A stretch of DNA of 64,000 nucleotides from the NCBI GenBank assembly GCA_008828725.1, contig MEHQ01000774.1, forward strand, positions 440,863 to 504,862. Reading direction: 5' to 3'. Both the position numbers and the translations under genes were made by a program. The notes under the pieces are model-generated. The model ran no database searches. It was given only the letters and a program-made list of their open reading frames with translations, and was not told the origin of the DNA. This DNA comes from Saccharina japonica (Eukaryota; Sar; Phaeophyceae; Laminariales; Laminariaceae). Numbering within the stretch: the stretch's first letter is position 1; every line of letters begins with the position of its first letter. Positions 1 to 11,869 of this stretch are shown in pieces.

Positions 1-1297
1 ACCCCCCCCTCCCCTAACGAACGAAATTTTCTGTGAGATGTCGGAAAAAAAAAATCGACCACCCTCGTATCATCCCAGAAATCGGAAAGGGGGTCGAAGG
101 TACGGCTATTCGAAACAAAGAAGTGAGGACACAAATCTTGCCCACCTCATACTGAGGCTTCAACGCTATATTGCCTCACGCGTGAGACAAGCACGCCATA
201 CGAGAAGAAAAGGCTTCGGTATGCCAACAGCAAGCGGATCATAGACGAAAGCCATGTAAGCTAACCGTGGCGTTAAGGTGCCGAAATAAAACGAAACCCA
301 AAAGATGGAAGCTGGAAGGGAAACGCACAAATAAAGAGAAAATAATGCACGCTGCGATGCAAAAAGCCGAGGGACTTGAAGAGGCTACGTAGCGTGGAGC
401 CAGTGGTTGGGAAGCTGAATAACAACAGATGCCCCATCACACAAGTGCGTTAATATTGGTTATGTTCGCAACTGCGCCTCTTTGACTATATTGTATTACG
501 TGGTACTACTACTTGGAAAAGCGTCACGTCGATTATCAGCGAAACCACTACAACCAGACCCGCACACTGCATGCTCCCGAAACTGCCCAAACCACCATCA
601 TCAGGGTTATAGCGTCGTGCGACGAGTACAAGCAACAGTCGCCCTGCTCGTTAGTCTACCGGACACGACTCAAACCTTCTGCTAAATAAAAATATCTTGA
701 CCCGCATACTGTAGACGAAGGCACGAGCCGGTGGGTAGAAGGGGTGTACAAGGGGGAAAACACCTGTGAACCAGGCTTTTGTCTAGAAGGCCGTTGAGTA
801 CGAACGCTCCCGCCAGTTGAACTGGAAAGTCACTGTCACAAACTAAATTAAGAACAAACTGTATTTCGAAAATGCTCCAACCGTTTAAATACTCAACACA
901 ACGATTGGCTCGTCTGGGGTCCGAACCGGCAAATATTGGCTCGTCTGAGCTACTGCTGTCGTCGTTTGCCGCAGCCACGTCATCGACTACAACCACCTCT
1001 TGGCTCGTGTTGGAGTGGTGGTGTGTTGGACTTGCAAGCAGAGATTGGTGGTGTGTGTTTGGTGTGTGCGAGTGTTGGGTAGTGTTGGGTGTGCGGGGAG
1101 AGGAGAGGGGGTTGTGCCGCAGTGGATCCACCGACTTTCAGGCTAGCACCCTCTCTCTCCCCACGCCCACGTATGGTTGCCTTGTTCATTGCTGCAATGC
1201 AATGGTTGATACGTTCTAGAGTAGGTGCAATAGACGTCGGGTCAACCATCGTTGATGTTGTCACGTTCACTGGCACGTTTTAGTGTAGATGGGTTAT

Positions 1298-1385
1298 CCG
1301 GTTTTCCGGTTTAACCGGTTAACCGGTCAAACCGGTGTTTTTATCCGGTTTAACCGGTTAACCGGTTAACCGGTTAACCGGACCT
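1298..1385. repeat. AACCGGTT palindrome minisatellite
   Basis: The stretch is built from repeats of the 8-bp palindrome AACCGGTT and its overlaps, with a further scattered copy near 1456. No coding sense is visible. It is one of several loci in the window where a single short palindromic word is reiterated. Confidence 0.85.
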
Positions 1386-1499
1386 GAAAAAATGCCAGTT
1401 TTTATTATGAAAAACCGACTAATCACACACGCCTGATGGGTTTCCAAAAACCGCGGTTAACCGGTTTTTTTCTCTATCCGGTGCCCATCTTTATCTAGT

Positions 1500-1590
1500 T
1501 GTGACGTCGTATATGTATACGTTCTGCTCTCTGTGGTAATGTATTTAAATGTCATTTAGTTTCAAGCCAATAAGTATGTGGTTTTTACCA
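1500..1590 (+). repeat. Partial copy of the 178-bp tandem repeat
   Basis: This segment (GTATACGTTCTGCTCTCTG, a TTTAAAT word, then TTTCAAGCCAATA) matches the second half of the tandem unit found at 3015-4010. It abuts directly on the GACCCG array. Confidence 0.7.
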
Positions 1591-1594
1591 GGGC

Positions 1595-1975
1595 TGTTCG
1601 CGGGTCAGGTCAAACCTCACGGGTCAGGTCGGGTCGGGTCGGGTCAGCTGACCCGACCCGACCCGCGAGAATTTTGAGACATCGGGTCATGACCCGACCC
1701 GACCCGCGAAAATTTTGAGATGTCGGGTCATGACCCGACCCGACCCGCGAGATTTTGGAAACCTCTTGACCCGACCCGACCCGACCCGTGAGATTTGCAA
1801 ATCTCCTGACCCGACCCGACCTGACCCGTGAGATTTCGAACACCTCCTGACCCGACCCGACCCGACCCGCCAGATACCGATTGACCCGTGAGATACGGGT
1901 TTCATACGGGTCGGGTCGACTGAACCCGTGGTATTTCTCGCGGGTCAAAGATAAAAACTCGCGGGTCCAAACCTG
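1595..1975. repeat. GACCCG/GGGTC minisatellite, array 1
   Basis: About eight units of roughly 45-50 bp, each made of ACCCGACCCGACCCG followed by a short spacer such as CGAGATTTTGGAAACCTCTT. Several junctions contain the palindrome GGGTCATGACCC. Open frames here encode only degenerate VGSGR/RGSGRV-like repeats and are not genes. Confidence 0.9.
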
Positions 1976-2555
1976 TAGTCGTTGCTCGTTTGTCCGTTGG
2001 TTGGGCCTTGGTCCCTCATAATATTCCTAGAGTGTCGTGCTTGTTTGTGTTGTTTTTTATTGTGTTTTTTTGCTTCAGTTTTATAATTTGTGATGTGTGC
2101 TCCCGAAGATCTTCGCGAATAGAGAGAGAGGTAGACCCACATCCCGCACATTGCCGTGCCTACCACGCCTTCTTCTCGGGTCGACCTGATAGCTCTGACC
2201 CAAGATGGCTTCTGCTTCCGCCCCGGAAAGCGGGCAGACTATGTCGTCTCCGGCGAGGGCAAGCGCACTGGTTTATCCATGTGTTTGTGACATGGTCTGC
2301 CTTGTTGTTACTGCTGCTGCTGCCATTTTTTATCTTCTTGTACCCTGCATTGATTTGTGGCCTGTCTGTAGTGGATTTGGAGGATGTGTGAGCATGATGA
2401 GATACTGCTGTGTGGTGGCATCCGACCAGGAGTTAGCCAAACGTTTGCCTGGTATGTAGTATTGTACAAGGTATACAATATGATTGTTCTACACGCTATG
2501 ATATGCACTCGGGGTATCGACACGACGGGCAGGAAGTGGTATGGTTAAAGGTTTA
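1976..2555. other. Spacer between two GACCCG arrays, no gene seen
   Basis: Unique-looking sequence with short open frames on both strands, none with recognisable domains. I see no RNA gene or clear repeat. Confidence 0.5.
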
Positions 2556-2559
2556 GGGC

Positions 2560-3012
2560 CCGTGGGTCCGACCCGCTGAGACGAGAGTGGCCCTCGGGCA
2601 GGAAGCGGGAATATAGAAAAGATACGGTCCTGCGGACCGGATCCGCGGGTTCGACCCACGGGTCCGACCCGCGGGTCAACGGAAAACAACTCGCGGATCA
2701 TTCTGGCCCCGACCCGCGAGTGACCCGTTTCTCGCGGGTCATGACCCGACCCGTCCCGCGATTTTTTTGAGATGTGGAGTCATGACCCGACCCGACCCAC
2801 GAAAAATCGAAATGTCGGGTCATGACCCGACCCGACCCGCGAGATTTTGGAAACCTCTTGACCCGACCCGACCCGACCCGTGAGATTTGCAAACCTCTTG
2901 ACCCGACCCGACCCGACCCGTGAGATTTTGAACACTTGCTGACCCGACCCGACCCGACCCGCGACATTTCGAACACCTCCTGACCCGACCCGCGGGTCGG
3001 GTCATGACCCGC
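2560..3012. repeat. GACCCG/GGGTC minisatellite, array 2
   Basis: This repeats the units of array 1 in similar order, including the spacers GAGATTTTGGAAACCTCTT, GAGATTTGCAAA and GAACACCTCCTGACCC. The two arrays are probably copies of one locus separated by about 600 bp. The array ends in a palindromic CGGGTCATGACCCG word next to the 178-bp tandem repeat. Confidence 0.88.
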
Positions 3013-3014
3013 GA

Positions 3015-4010
3015 ATTGTAAATATAGCGCCCCCCGTGTACGGTAGTACACCAATGCCAGGTACCGAATAAATGCGGGTGTTATCATACCGTAATGTGAC
3101 GTATGTATACGTTCTCCGCTTTATGGCAATGGATTTAAATATAATTTACGTAGTTTCAAGCCAATGCGCACGTGGTTTTGACTACATCACGGCTATAAAT
3201 ATAACGCCCCCCGGTGTACGGTAGTACACCAATGCCAGGTACCAAATAAATCAGGGCCTTCCTCGGGAAAAATCCCGAAGATTTCGGGAATCGAGTAAAT
3301 CAACCATATCAAACTAACCAATGCCGAATAAACAATATTAAAAGCACCACAAGAAAGACAAAACCACGGCGAATCGAATGACGGTGTTTTTATTTTTTTA
3401 CCCAGTAGCAACCACGGTATGGTCCATGGTAATTTACCACGGGAATTGGCATGCCAACTCCCGTGGTAAATTACCATGGCATGCCAATTCCCGTGGTAAA
3501 TTACCATGGACCACACCGCGGTTCCTACTTCGTAAAAAAAAAACACCGTCATTTGATTCGCCGTGGTTTTGTCTTTCTTGTGGTGCTTTTAACATTGTTT
3601 ATTCGTCATTGGTTAGTTTGATATGGTTGCTTTACTCGATTCCCGAAACCTTCAGGATTTTTCCCGAGGAAGGCCCTGAAATAAATGCGGGTGCTCTCAT
3701 ACCGTATTGTGACGTATGTATGTATACGTTCTGCGCTCTGTGGTAATGTATTTAAAGATCATTTAGTTTCAAGCCAATACGTACGTGGTTTTGACTCCAT
3801 CACGGATATAAATATAACACCCCCCGGTGTACGGTGGTAGTACACCAATGCCAGGTACCAAATAAATGCAGGTGCTCTCATACCGTCTTGTGACGTAGTA
3901 TGTATACGTTCTGCGCTCTATGGTAATGTGAATAAATACCATTTAGTTTCAAGCCAGTTCGTACGTGGTTTTTACTACATCGGGTCTATAAATATAGCGC
4001 CCCCCCCCCC
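3015..4010 (+). repeat. 178-180-bp tandem repeat, about four units
   Basis: Successive units begin near 3019, 3197, 3811 and 3989 with AAATATA(G/A)C(G/A)CCCCCC. They continue with GGTGTACGGTAGTACACC (itself a hairpin), CCAGGTACC(A/G)AATAAATG, CATACCGT, GTATACGTTCTGCGCTCT and TTTCAAGCCA. The spacing is about 178-180 bp once the 435 bp of inserted sequence at 3252-3686 is removed. Confidence 0.88.
3252..3678. mobile_element. hAT-type MITE inside the 178-bp repeat
   Basis: The ends are CAGGGCCTTCCTCGGGAAAA and its inverse complement, continuing as inverted arms of roughly 165 bp. The centre is a palindrome-rich CCATGGTAATTTACCACGGG segment. It is flanked by an exact 8-bp duplication AAATAAAT (3244-3251 and 3679-3686). 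CAGGG termini with 8-bp duplications are typical of hAT elements. A neighbouring tandem unit at about 3860 preserves the empty site ACCAAATAAATGCAGG, which confirms the insertion. No transposase is encoded, so the element is non-autonomous. Confidence 0.88.
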
Positions 4011-4019
4011 CAAACCCCC

Positions 4020-5838
4020 AATATGTATGTACCGCAGCAGCAGCAGTATGCACATGAGATATACCAGGGATTATTATAATATGAATAGCCTTGCTCAGAC
4101 CGCCTTATTGAGGGACCCCCACTGCCCAAATATGTGTATCAGTTTTCCTCGCGTATTAATATTGGCGTGTTGTTAGCGTTTTGGACGACACTAAGACGAG
4201 TAGTGTTTTCAGCGTGGAGTTGACGGTGTACTCATGTTTTGGTCGTTGGTTTTGTTCATGGCATTGGATTTGTTTCCGTCATGGCTGGGGGCGGTTGAGC
4301 CGGATTCTCAGATACGTTCCCACCGTTGTCACGAACAAGAAAAACAATTATTAACAGTTCAATTTAGTTGGTGCTCGGGCATATTATACGTTTTCACCAA
4401 GATCGGTATGTGATTCCCAACAATATTGGTGTGTTATTTGGCGTGGGCGAAAACTGTCTCGGTCCGATCGGGAGGGTGTTGTGTCAGAGCATGTCGGATT
4501 GAATCACGAACCATATTTTGATGGTATTGAATTGGGTAAAGTATTACCTACACTATTTATACGAGTATCTATCGACGTTGAGCCCATCAGCGGGCATCGA
4601 ACGTGTCGTTGACAGGGCATAGCAACTGGCACTTATTTTTGAGCTGCAAAACCCTCCTGCATCAGTCTTCCGTATGATCACTGTTCATTGCGTCCGGGAT
4701 CACTAGATTTGTTTTGCTCCGGGCCCTTGGCATCGAAAATGGCCGTTGGCATATCATTTGTATTAAGCCTGAAAGCTACGGGGCCTTAAGCTTCGACGGC
4801 GGCCTTTACGCCGCCGGCGAAGCCCCCTTGTACTATACATATATGATTATGTTGTTTCGTTTCGTCACAAATCGCTCTCAGGCGTCCGCGGGTCAAATCA
4901 GCTAACCGTGGCTCTGTATTTCCCTTTTTTGCCCTATAACTCTCTCACGTCCGCCGCCCGCTGTGCATGTCATAATGCAGTTTTTGTCAAGATCCACTAC
5001 GAGCCCCTTATACAATGCGTTAGCTCGGATCTTCCTAGGGGCGGGCTGTTCACTTCTCGCATTGCTTTGCGAGCTAGGAAGCACTTCCTGGTGGGATCAA
5101 GGCACGGGCGTAGACCCAACACAACCCCCAACCCTAACCCTAACCCTAACCCAAACCGGACCCAAAACGGACCAGAAACAGGCGAGAAACGCGGCTGCGC
5201 CGCTTTTGCATCTAGCGAGAAAATTGCGAGAATATTCCGAGCGCGGACCACAATTATGATATGCGGACCACAGCTACACAATTTTCAAGACAAAATAATG
5301 CCTTGAAGATCCGAGCTAACGGATTGTATGATGTACTCGGGACTTCGCCGTCGGCCCAGGCCACCGACGAAGCTAACGAAGGAGGACGAAACTTCACAAC
5401 ACGCAAACGAAACTTCAGTGCTGGCAAAAAGGGAATAACACAGCAGTATAGTGGAGAAGTCCCCTTGTAATATATTGACATTTTCGTAGTTTCAAACAGG
5501 TCAACCAGGGTCAACACCAATGCCCTGATACCAGGTAAGTAAGTAGAAAATGGTACTGACCACGACGCTTTTAGGCCCAACAAAATCGGCGGCCCGCCGC
5601 CCCAGTTGCGTTACCAGTACAGGACACTTGCGCAATGTGAAACAGGTTAATAATAAAACCCTGCTGAGATTTGTAGTAACATAAGAAATTCGGAAGTCGT
5701 TATATCGAAATTAGCCGAGAAAGCACACACTCTCAAGCAAGAAATTCAGCCTGGACCATATTTCCTGTTCATGATTGTCGTGTACTGCTGTACTCGTAGC
5801 GGTCCACCAACCCGGCGGTCCCGTCGCCCAAAACAACC
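4020..5838. other. Intergenic region with CCCTAA run, no gene supported
   Basis: No convincing coding sequence is visible. It contains a short telomere-like run (AACCCTAACCCTAACCCTAA, about 5130-5152). It also has an imperfect inverted pair around GTTAGCTCGGATCTTC (5020-5036 and 5306-5325). A GC-rich hairpin GGCGGCCTTTACGCCGCC lies at 4797-4816. Short frames on both strands lack recognisable domains. Confidence 0.5.
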
Positions 5839-6529
5839 CTGGCTACTAGGGACGTACATCAACTCTTTTTCGGGGTTGATTTGATTGTTGATTGATTCGT
5901 CCAAATCGTGTTGGTTTAATCATGGTTGTTGTTGTTGTCTTCACATTAAAATCGTTTTGGTCAGGGGCTTCCGGAAAAAAGACAAAACAACACACCACAC
6001 CCCCAGAGGTCGGAATAGAAAACCGTTGCAAACGTTGTTATCACATGACGAAATAAGAAAATGGGAAAAAATATCCTTATTTTCATTTTTTTTTTCACTT
6101 GGTTTTAGCACCCCCCCCCTAACGAACAAAACATTCTGTGAGGTGTCGAAAAATACTAGGACCAACGCCCAAACGGGTAGGGTGGATCGTAAATGATCCG
6201 AGTCTGGCGGGAAGGCTTCTTGGCCTGGGTTTTTGTTAGTGGATGAGCTGCGGCAAGTTCCACACTACCCGGAGAGTTTACTCTTCGGGTGGCTATCCCC
6301 ACCGCACCGGGCCCCCTCGGGGGTCAGGTCGGGTCAACATGCTCAACTTCCCGAAGGTCGTAGACAGCAAGGGCTGATACTTCCGAGGGAGCATGGAGTG
6401 AATTGACACACGACACGAAGTGCACGAAGTGAGACGTGGAAGTGTGGAGGGCGTAAGCTTTATTTTGACCCATCCGCCGGAGGATAAAAAAAAAAAAAAA
6501 AAAAAAAACTTTTTCGACCACCCTCGTTT

Positions 6530-6730
6530 TAGTTGCTAATCCCTATAGTCTAATCTAGCAAGATCACAGCCCGTGGTCACAAAAGTGCTAGAGCCATCAG
6601 AGAATCCTAAAGAACACGCACACTTAGCAGGGAAAGGATACACCAGTCCGAAGAGGTACACCTAAAAATCACTACAGCATGTTATGCGTGTCCAAAACTG
6701 AACTACACGCCCTCAATCTCCATTCGACTA
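6530..6730 (-). repeat. Dispersed repeat family B, copy 1
   Basis: Read on the minus strand, this matches 37190-37405 closely over about 200 bp, including TCCAAAACTGAACTACACGC, ACACGCACACTTAGCAGGGA and GTGGTCACAAAAGTGCTAGA. No coding capacity is apparent. It lies inside the hAT-like element. Confidence 0.85.
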
Positions 6731-7924
6731 CAGCAGCATCGCCCCCCTCCCACTCTTTACCAATGAATTTGCCGGCTACCTGGTACAGCGTAACTACTGT
6801 CTGAAGTGCTGTCTGTACAAAAACACACGATAGGCGTGGGAACAAGATGGAGCACGCAGCTGCTGTCTGGAGTGCTGCCAGAATGACAGTCCGCGGGCAC
6901 ACAGTGAACAAGAACAGCCAACCAAAGCCCTCCCGTACATTTGACAATTACCCGAATCTATCCTGAACGTCTGTGTTAGGCACAGCATTATAAACATCGA
7001 CACTGATTGGGAATCGTTCCACATTGAAGGGGTCTTCCACGATACAGGCACACGATTAAGGCACCCGGGGTATCCGCGCCATCTCTGCCGCGTCTCTCTG
7101 CAAAACCAGTGACGTCATCCACACAGACCTAATACCAACATTCAGCAGAAAAAAACGAAATAGTTGTCAACAAAAATAATGCTTGTCCGTGCGCCACGGG
7201 TCGATGTCGTCCGTAGGCTCCACGGTGTCCCTGCTCCGGCGAGCTTCCGGCGACGCTGCTCCGCGGTGTCGCTGCTCCGGCGAGCTTCCGGCGCCGCTGC
7301 TCTGGTGCTGCTCTGGCCAGTCCTAGCACGACCACACTCGACCCGCTCCGTCCGTACACGATCTCGTTGCTGTCCTTCCCAGTCGGTTCCTCGCTTCCAC
7401 CCTCGTTGCACTCATGGTGCTTGGTCTGGGAAATAAAAGTTCTCGCGCCGAAGGAGTCAACCAGCCCAATCTTCAGTTCGTCGCCACACGTCCTCTCCTC
7501 CATGGATGGCGAAGCCAGGTTACTGAGACAGTACAGCTTCCTCTAGGAAACACACCTAGGGCCGTGTACGTAGTGTCCGTCCACCTTCCTGATGGCGTCT
7601 GCCTCCGCGCACAAAAGTGAGATGGACATTGCTGTCTACACCGACGGCCAAAAAGGCCCGTGCATCTGAACTTTTATGCCTGACGCACCAGTGCCGACCC
7701 AGCTCCACCGGTATGCACGCTTCGCGGTGGGTGCGCAGCAGCAAGAAGGTATCGGTCCGCTTGAGGGTGAGTGTAGCCTTGCTCGCTAGAAAGACCCCCC
7801 CCCTCGCTATGGGCCATGCCAAAGCAAAAGCCTTGCCGGTGCAGCGAGGGGTAGAAGGGAGAGTATTTGATTAATATCAAGGCAATCAACTACACGACGA
7901 CGTGATTAATAATCATGCTTATCG

Positions 7925-8367
7925 AACAGCCGATTTTCCTAATTGAGAATTGCCTTTCCGATGAGAATGAAAATCGAAAATATTGGTTTTTGAATTGTAA
8001 GAGATGTACTTCCCTTACAGTCATTTTTTTTACTGTAAACTATTGTTAGTTGTAACACCTGTCGATGACAAAAAAAACGAAATCGGCATCGGCAGTCTCA
8101 AGATATTGAGGATCCCAGAAAATCTGTATTTATGGGCGATGGACATCGCTCATAAATGCAAATTCCCCTAAACACTTGTTTTTTCGAGCCTGTCAAGGCC
8201 GATTTCAATTTTGTTTTGGTGGATCGATACCTATACCATCGAGGAACATATTGTTTAGGTCAAATTTTGATCGTGAGCGACATACAACTCTTAACCAATA
8301 ACAAAGTATTAAAATCCATTTTCATTCTCATCGGAAAGGCAATTCTCAATTAGGAAAATCGGCTGTT
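7925..8367. mobile_element. MITE nested in the hAT-like element
   Basis: Inverted arms of about 50 bp: AACAGCCGATTTTCCTAATT at 7925 and AATTAGGAAAATCGGCTGTT at 8348-8367. GAGAATTGCCTTTCCGATGA is also conserved in both arms. Flanks share TTATCG, but the exact duplication is unclear. No coding potential. Confidence 0.75.
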
Positions 8368-8839
8368 TGTTATCGGTTGATTATTGATGGTTTTCACGTT
8401 TACATCACAAAACGCCTCTTTTTGACTCAAAAACAATCAATTAATCATGATTAATTTCCAAAATCAACTAATCACTGATTAGTTAATTTGTGGCAGTGTG
8501 CGCTGGAGGAACAGTTGTTTTCTAAACAGTTAAACATTAATGTTTTACCTATTCCTCGTAGTTGAGTTATGCGTGCGCGATCGGGCACAACCTCGGACTA
8601 TAAAGAGTGTGACCATTTAGTTTCAAATAATATATGTTACATCACGAAACGCCTCTTTTTTATTCAAAATTAATCAACTAATCACGAATATGTTCAATAA
8701 TCAACTAATCATGACTAGTTGATTTATAATCAACCATCAACAAGAATTAATTACATCACGTGATTAAAATTAACCACCAAAAATAATCATAATCAACACA
8801 TCATTATGGTTTGATGTACATCCCTACTGGCTACCCCCT

Positions 8840-10295
8840 CAACCGGCGGTTCCCTCAAGGAATAAGTGCTCAGCACTCAGCACCCGGCGCAGCGGCGCAG
8901 CAGTGCAAGAGGTTGATGTGTTAACCATTGCTTGCGTCCAACGTACCAGGTAAATTATGCTGAATACAGGTGCACGCACAGGAATGCCATACACATTACA
9001 CGGAAGAAACTAAACCGATGATGATTTGGGTGTCTGAAATCCAGAATATTCTCGGAAGAATGAGAGAATGTGAGTTTTGTACGTACGAAAGAAGTTTGGC
9101 CAATCAGATGAATGCAGAAATACATGGTATGAATCGTAGCCCGTGATACACAACTGGTCCAGTTCGTAGCGGTGACCTGCACGTGATAGCGCAGTGCAGC
9201 AGAGTCAGAGCTACGGGTCCAAGGTGTGATACAGACTAGTTTTGAGTTCCCACCCACCCACCCGTGCTATATCCGACGAGAGCAAATCGCCGGAGGCTGA
9301 GGTTTTTCGGGTTGCTGCTGCGCAAGACGTCCAGGCGGCTTTGGCTGCTGCGCAAACTCGGGCAGAAGAAAATGCGCTTGCTGCTGTAGCTGCAGTGCAG
9401 GCCCAGGTGGACGCACGCCGTGTGGAGGATGCAAATGCTGTGCAAGCCGAGGCCGAGGCTCGACAGGCAACAGCCGAGGCCGAGGCGACCAGTTGAATGA
9501 CTGACAGGTTTTCTTGTAAACTCAGGCTTTCCGTGATGTAACTTTACATGTAAGTGGCAGTCAGTGCACGTTGCGTAGGATCATAATTGCGGAGCTGAGC
9601 TTGCCGCAGTAAACATTGACTTGCTGGTGATTCGCCCGCTGTTTAATTAATACTATCAGTATTGTATTATTCGCAGATAACATATATTGTTATATATTGA
9701 TAGTTAAAGTAGTACTGGTAGAGTACCGCAGTACGTCGCGACGGTATTGATTATTTGTAGTTTCGCATCAATCGAGCGCTCATCAGCTACAGTATGTAGC
9801 CTGGTGGCATAGTGTCTATGTACGGCTGCCGTAAGTTGACCCGTATCTCGTTCGGAAGAAGACTGAGTAAGGAATCCCTTCCCGTGGTTATTTGCTAAGA
9901 TTTCTCCTCGTAGGGAGAAGTAACAGGACGCAAGAAGCGAAAATACAGGCACAGAAGACCGTACATAAGGCGCAGGAGTCCGGGGGAGCGCCCTACGCTA
10001 AATCTAGCGTGGTACTGAAGATCACGCATCATGAACGACGATGGGCTTAAGCCCATCAGTTTGTCAGCCCACCCCCTCACCGCCTGCCGCCGCCCTGCCC
10101 CTCCCCTGGGACGCATTGGTGTCAGCAGCCCGTGTTCGACCGTCGAGCGCTGGGGTCTAAAGCCACGCTGCTCCTCACTGGCAGGAATGGGTCCCGTTTG
10201 ACAGTAGTCGCGAGGCGGCCCACGGTGACTTTGAGCAACCGTACAGCAGTTTGGGCCCAGATACAATGTTATTCCATGTGCTGGGCGTATCAGTA
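8840..10295. other. Mostly non-coding; one Ala/Glu-rich open frame
   Basis: The only frame with protein-like composition is 9242-9496 (plus, 84 codons), an Ala/Glu/Gln-rich probable coiled coil with EAEARQATAEAE at its end. It could be an exon fragment or low-complexity chance coding; I recognise no domain. The rest shows nothing supportable. Confidence 0.3.
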
Positions 10296-10300
10296 CCTTA

Positions 10301-10507
10301 GGGCGCCGTTTAACGGAGACAAAAAAAGCAATTTGAAAAAATATACACAACTCCGCTTTTCATTGGTCAGATACCCGCAACCACCACCCATAGATTAATA
10401 CCCGCAAGATCCTAATATTTGGTGCTGGGTGCGTGTGTTGACAGATGAAAAGCGAATTTGAATTTATTTTCCAAATTGATTTTTTTTTTTCTTCGTTAAA
10501 GCGGGCC
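10301..10507. mobile_element. PIF/Harbinger-like MITE, 207 bp
   Basis: The TIR pair GGGCGCCGTTTAACG...CGTTAAAGCGGGCC is flanked by the 3-bp duplication TTA (10298-10300 and 10508-10510), the signature of PIF/Harbinger (Tourist-like) elements. Internally, inverted CCGCTTTTCATTGGTCA-type segments match the MITE at 47587-47883, so the two belong to one family. Confidence 0.82.
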
Positions 10508-10709
10508 TTATCAGCAGCATTTATGAACACCTGGTACCCCGGGTATATAACACCAGTAACTAATGGATAACGCTTAGCGGGGAAGATAGGCGAGGGAGAG
10601 AGGAGAGAGAGCGCGCGGAGAGGTTCGCTTGTTCCGTGGTCTTCTGCTTTTGGGAGTTTTATGAGTGATCAACGCTGAAGATCATGCTGCACATTGTCGG
10701 ATGGCAAAG

Positions 10710-10790
<81 letters not shown>
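10710..10790. repeat. (AAT)n microsatellite
   Basis: About 26 uninterrupted AAT triplets. The apparent frame encoding poly-Asn across it is not taken as a gene. Confidence 0.97.
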
Positions 10791-10792
<2 letters not shown>

Positions 10793-10870
10793 ATTAATAG
10801 CGCACTCGACGACGACACGATGACCACAGGTACGGTGCAAGCCTACTGCTATCCGACCGACACCATCACT

Positions 10871-11194
10871 ATTGATTTTTCATCCCATTTATTATTTTCG
10901 CGCTTCTGTCCCTCTCCCTCAATAGTCGTAACTCAGATCCGGAGTCACAAAGCAGGCTCTCCTCCCTCCTCCCCACTACGGTTCGTGCCTTGATTTTTAT
11001 CGCTCAGAGGGTTCAGCATTCCCAACACTCGTCGATTGTCCTCGATTTTGGCTAACTCACGCTCTCGTGCTTTCCGCTAGTCAAGATATTTTTTGCGAGA
11101 AAAAGTACCTACGAGCATGCTCTCGGGGGGGGCTCGAACTCACGACCTTGACTCTAACAGGGACGAGATTCACCTGCCATTCCACCGGGGAAGC
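10871..11194 (-). mobile_element. tRNA-derived SINE-like element, copy A
   Basis: On the minus strand the head (about 11194 to 11120) looks like a degenerate tRNA: CCCCGGTGGAATGGCAGGTG as an A-box-like segment and GGTCGTGAGTTCGAGCC as a clear B-box. The body contains ACTCAGATCCGGAGTCACAA in the plus-strand sense and ends in CATCCCATTTATTATTTT. The same order of head, body and A-rich tail recurs at 50021-50340 (plus), and the tail end alone at 11490-11640. SINEs are mobilised in trans by LINEs; no partner LINE is visible in this window. Confidence 0.75.
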
Positions 11195-11489
11195 TGGTTA
11201 GGGCATTACCCTATACATATTCCCCATCATCTGTCTTATCTCTCGAGGTGTCTATTACTCGTTGTTTTGCTGATCGTCTCCTCCTCCTCTTGATATTTTC
11301 ATGATCCATGGCCCCTTTTTTGAAGGTACGGAAATGCTTGTTTTGCACAGCACACACACGTTGTTTTCGTTCGTGCATTATATCACGGGGCGACGAGCAG
11401 CTTTGCTCTGGTGCTCTGATCTGTGGTCTATGAAGTAGGACTGCATTATGCTATGACATATACGCATACGTAATATTTTATACATTATT

Positions 11490-11640
11490 ATTGTTTTGCC
11501 ATCCCATGTATTATATTCCCCCTTATTTTCTCTCCCGCCTATCAATAGTCGTAACTTAGATCCGAGGTCAGTGCGTAGAGGCTCTTCTTCCCCCCCTGCG
11601 CACTACGGAACGTGTATTATTTTGATCGCGTCGAATTGTG
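11490..11640 (-). mobile_element. SINE-like element, truncated copy B
   Basis: Shares CATCCCATGTATTAT, CAATAGTCGTAACTTAGATC and CTACGGAACGTG with copies A and C, in the same order as copy A. The tRNA-like head is missing, consistent with 5' truncation during retrotransposition. Confidence 0.7.
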
Positions 11641-11654
11641 TGCCTACAAAACGC

Positions 11655-11862
11655 TACAGCAGTACAGGACATCGACATACAGCAGTACAGGACACCTAAT
11701 ACGAACCAGGAAATCTGGTCCAGTCAAGATTTCTTATTTGAGAAAACATACATACTTTCTACACTATACTTTCAAGAAGACGACTCCCCAACGTCGTACG
11801 TTCCTCTACATCTCTGCCTGGCTTTCTTATTGGGTTGTTAGGTGTCCTGTACTCGTATTATA
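11655..11862. mobile_element. MITE family L, copy 1
   Basis: Inverted ends TACAGGACACCTAATACGAA and TGTTAGGTGTCCTGTA. The interior (ATCTGGTCCAG, CTTTCTACACTA, CTGCCTGGCTTTCTTATT) matches 48080-48246 and 49455-49590. No coding potential. Confidence 0.7.
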
Positions 11863-11869
11863 GGCGCCC

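Larger units (their letters stand above)
5847..8826. mobile_element. hAT-like transposon, 2.98 kb, no transposase
   Basis: The termini are TAGGGACGTACATCAA on the left and TTGATGTACATCCCTA on the right, a 16-bp TIR with one mismatch. They are flanked by the exact 8-bp duplication CTGGCTAC (5839-5846 and 8827-8834). TAGGGNTG-type ends with 8-bp duplications are diagnostic of hAT elements. Both subterminal regions are rich in TTGATT/AATCAA words, as expected of transposase-binding repeats. The interior holds other repeats (6105-6160, 6530-6730, 7925-8367) but no DDE/hATC transposase that I can see, so this is probably a non-autonomous derivative. Confidence 0.85.

Noticed and set aside
1595..3012. 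CRISPR array
   Set aside because: The repeats are contiguous and degenerate with no unique spacers of constant length, and the genome is eukaryotic.
1610..3087. Frames with RVGSGR-type repeats on the minus strand
   Set aside because: They are translations of the GACCCG minisatellite.
10694..10993. Open frame encoding a long poly-Asn run
   Set aside because: It is the (AAT)n microsatellite read in one frame and continues into a SINE-like copy; there is no independent protein evidence.
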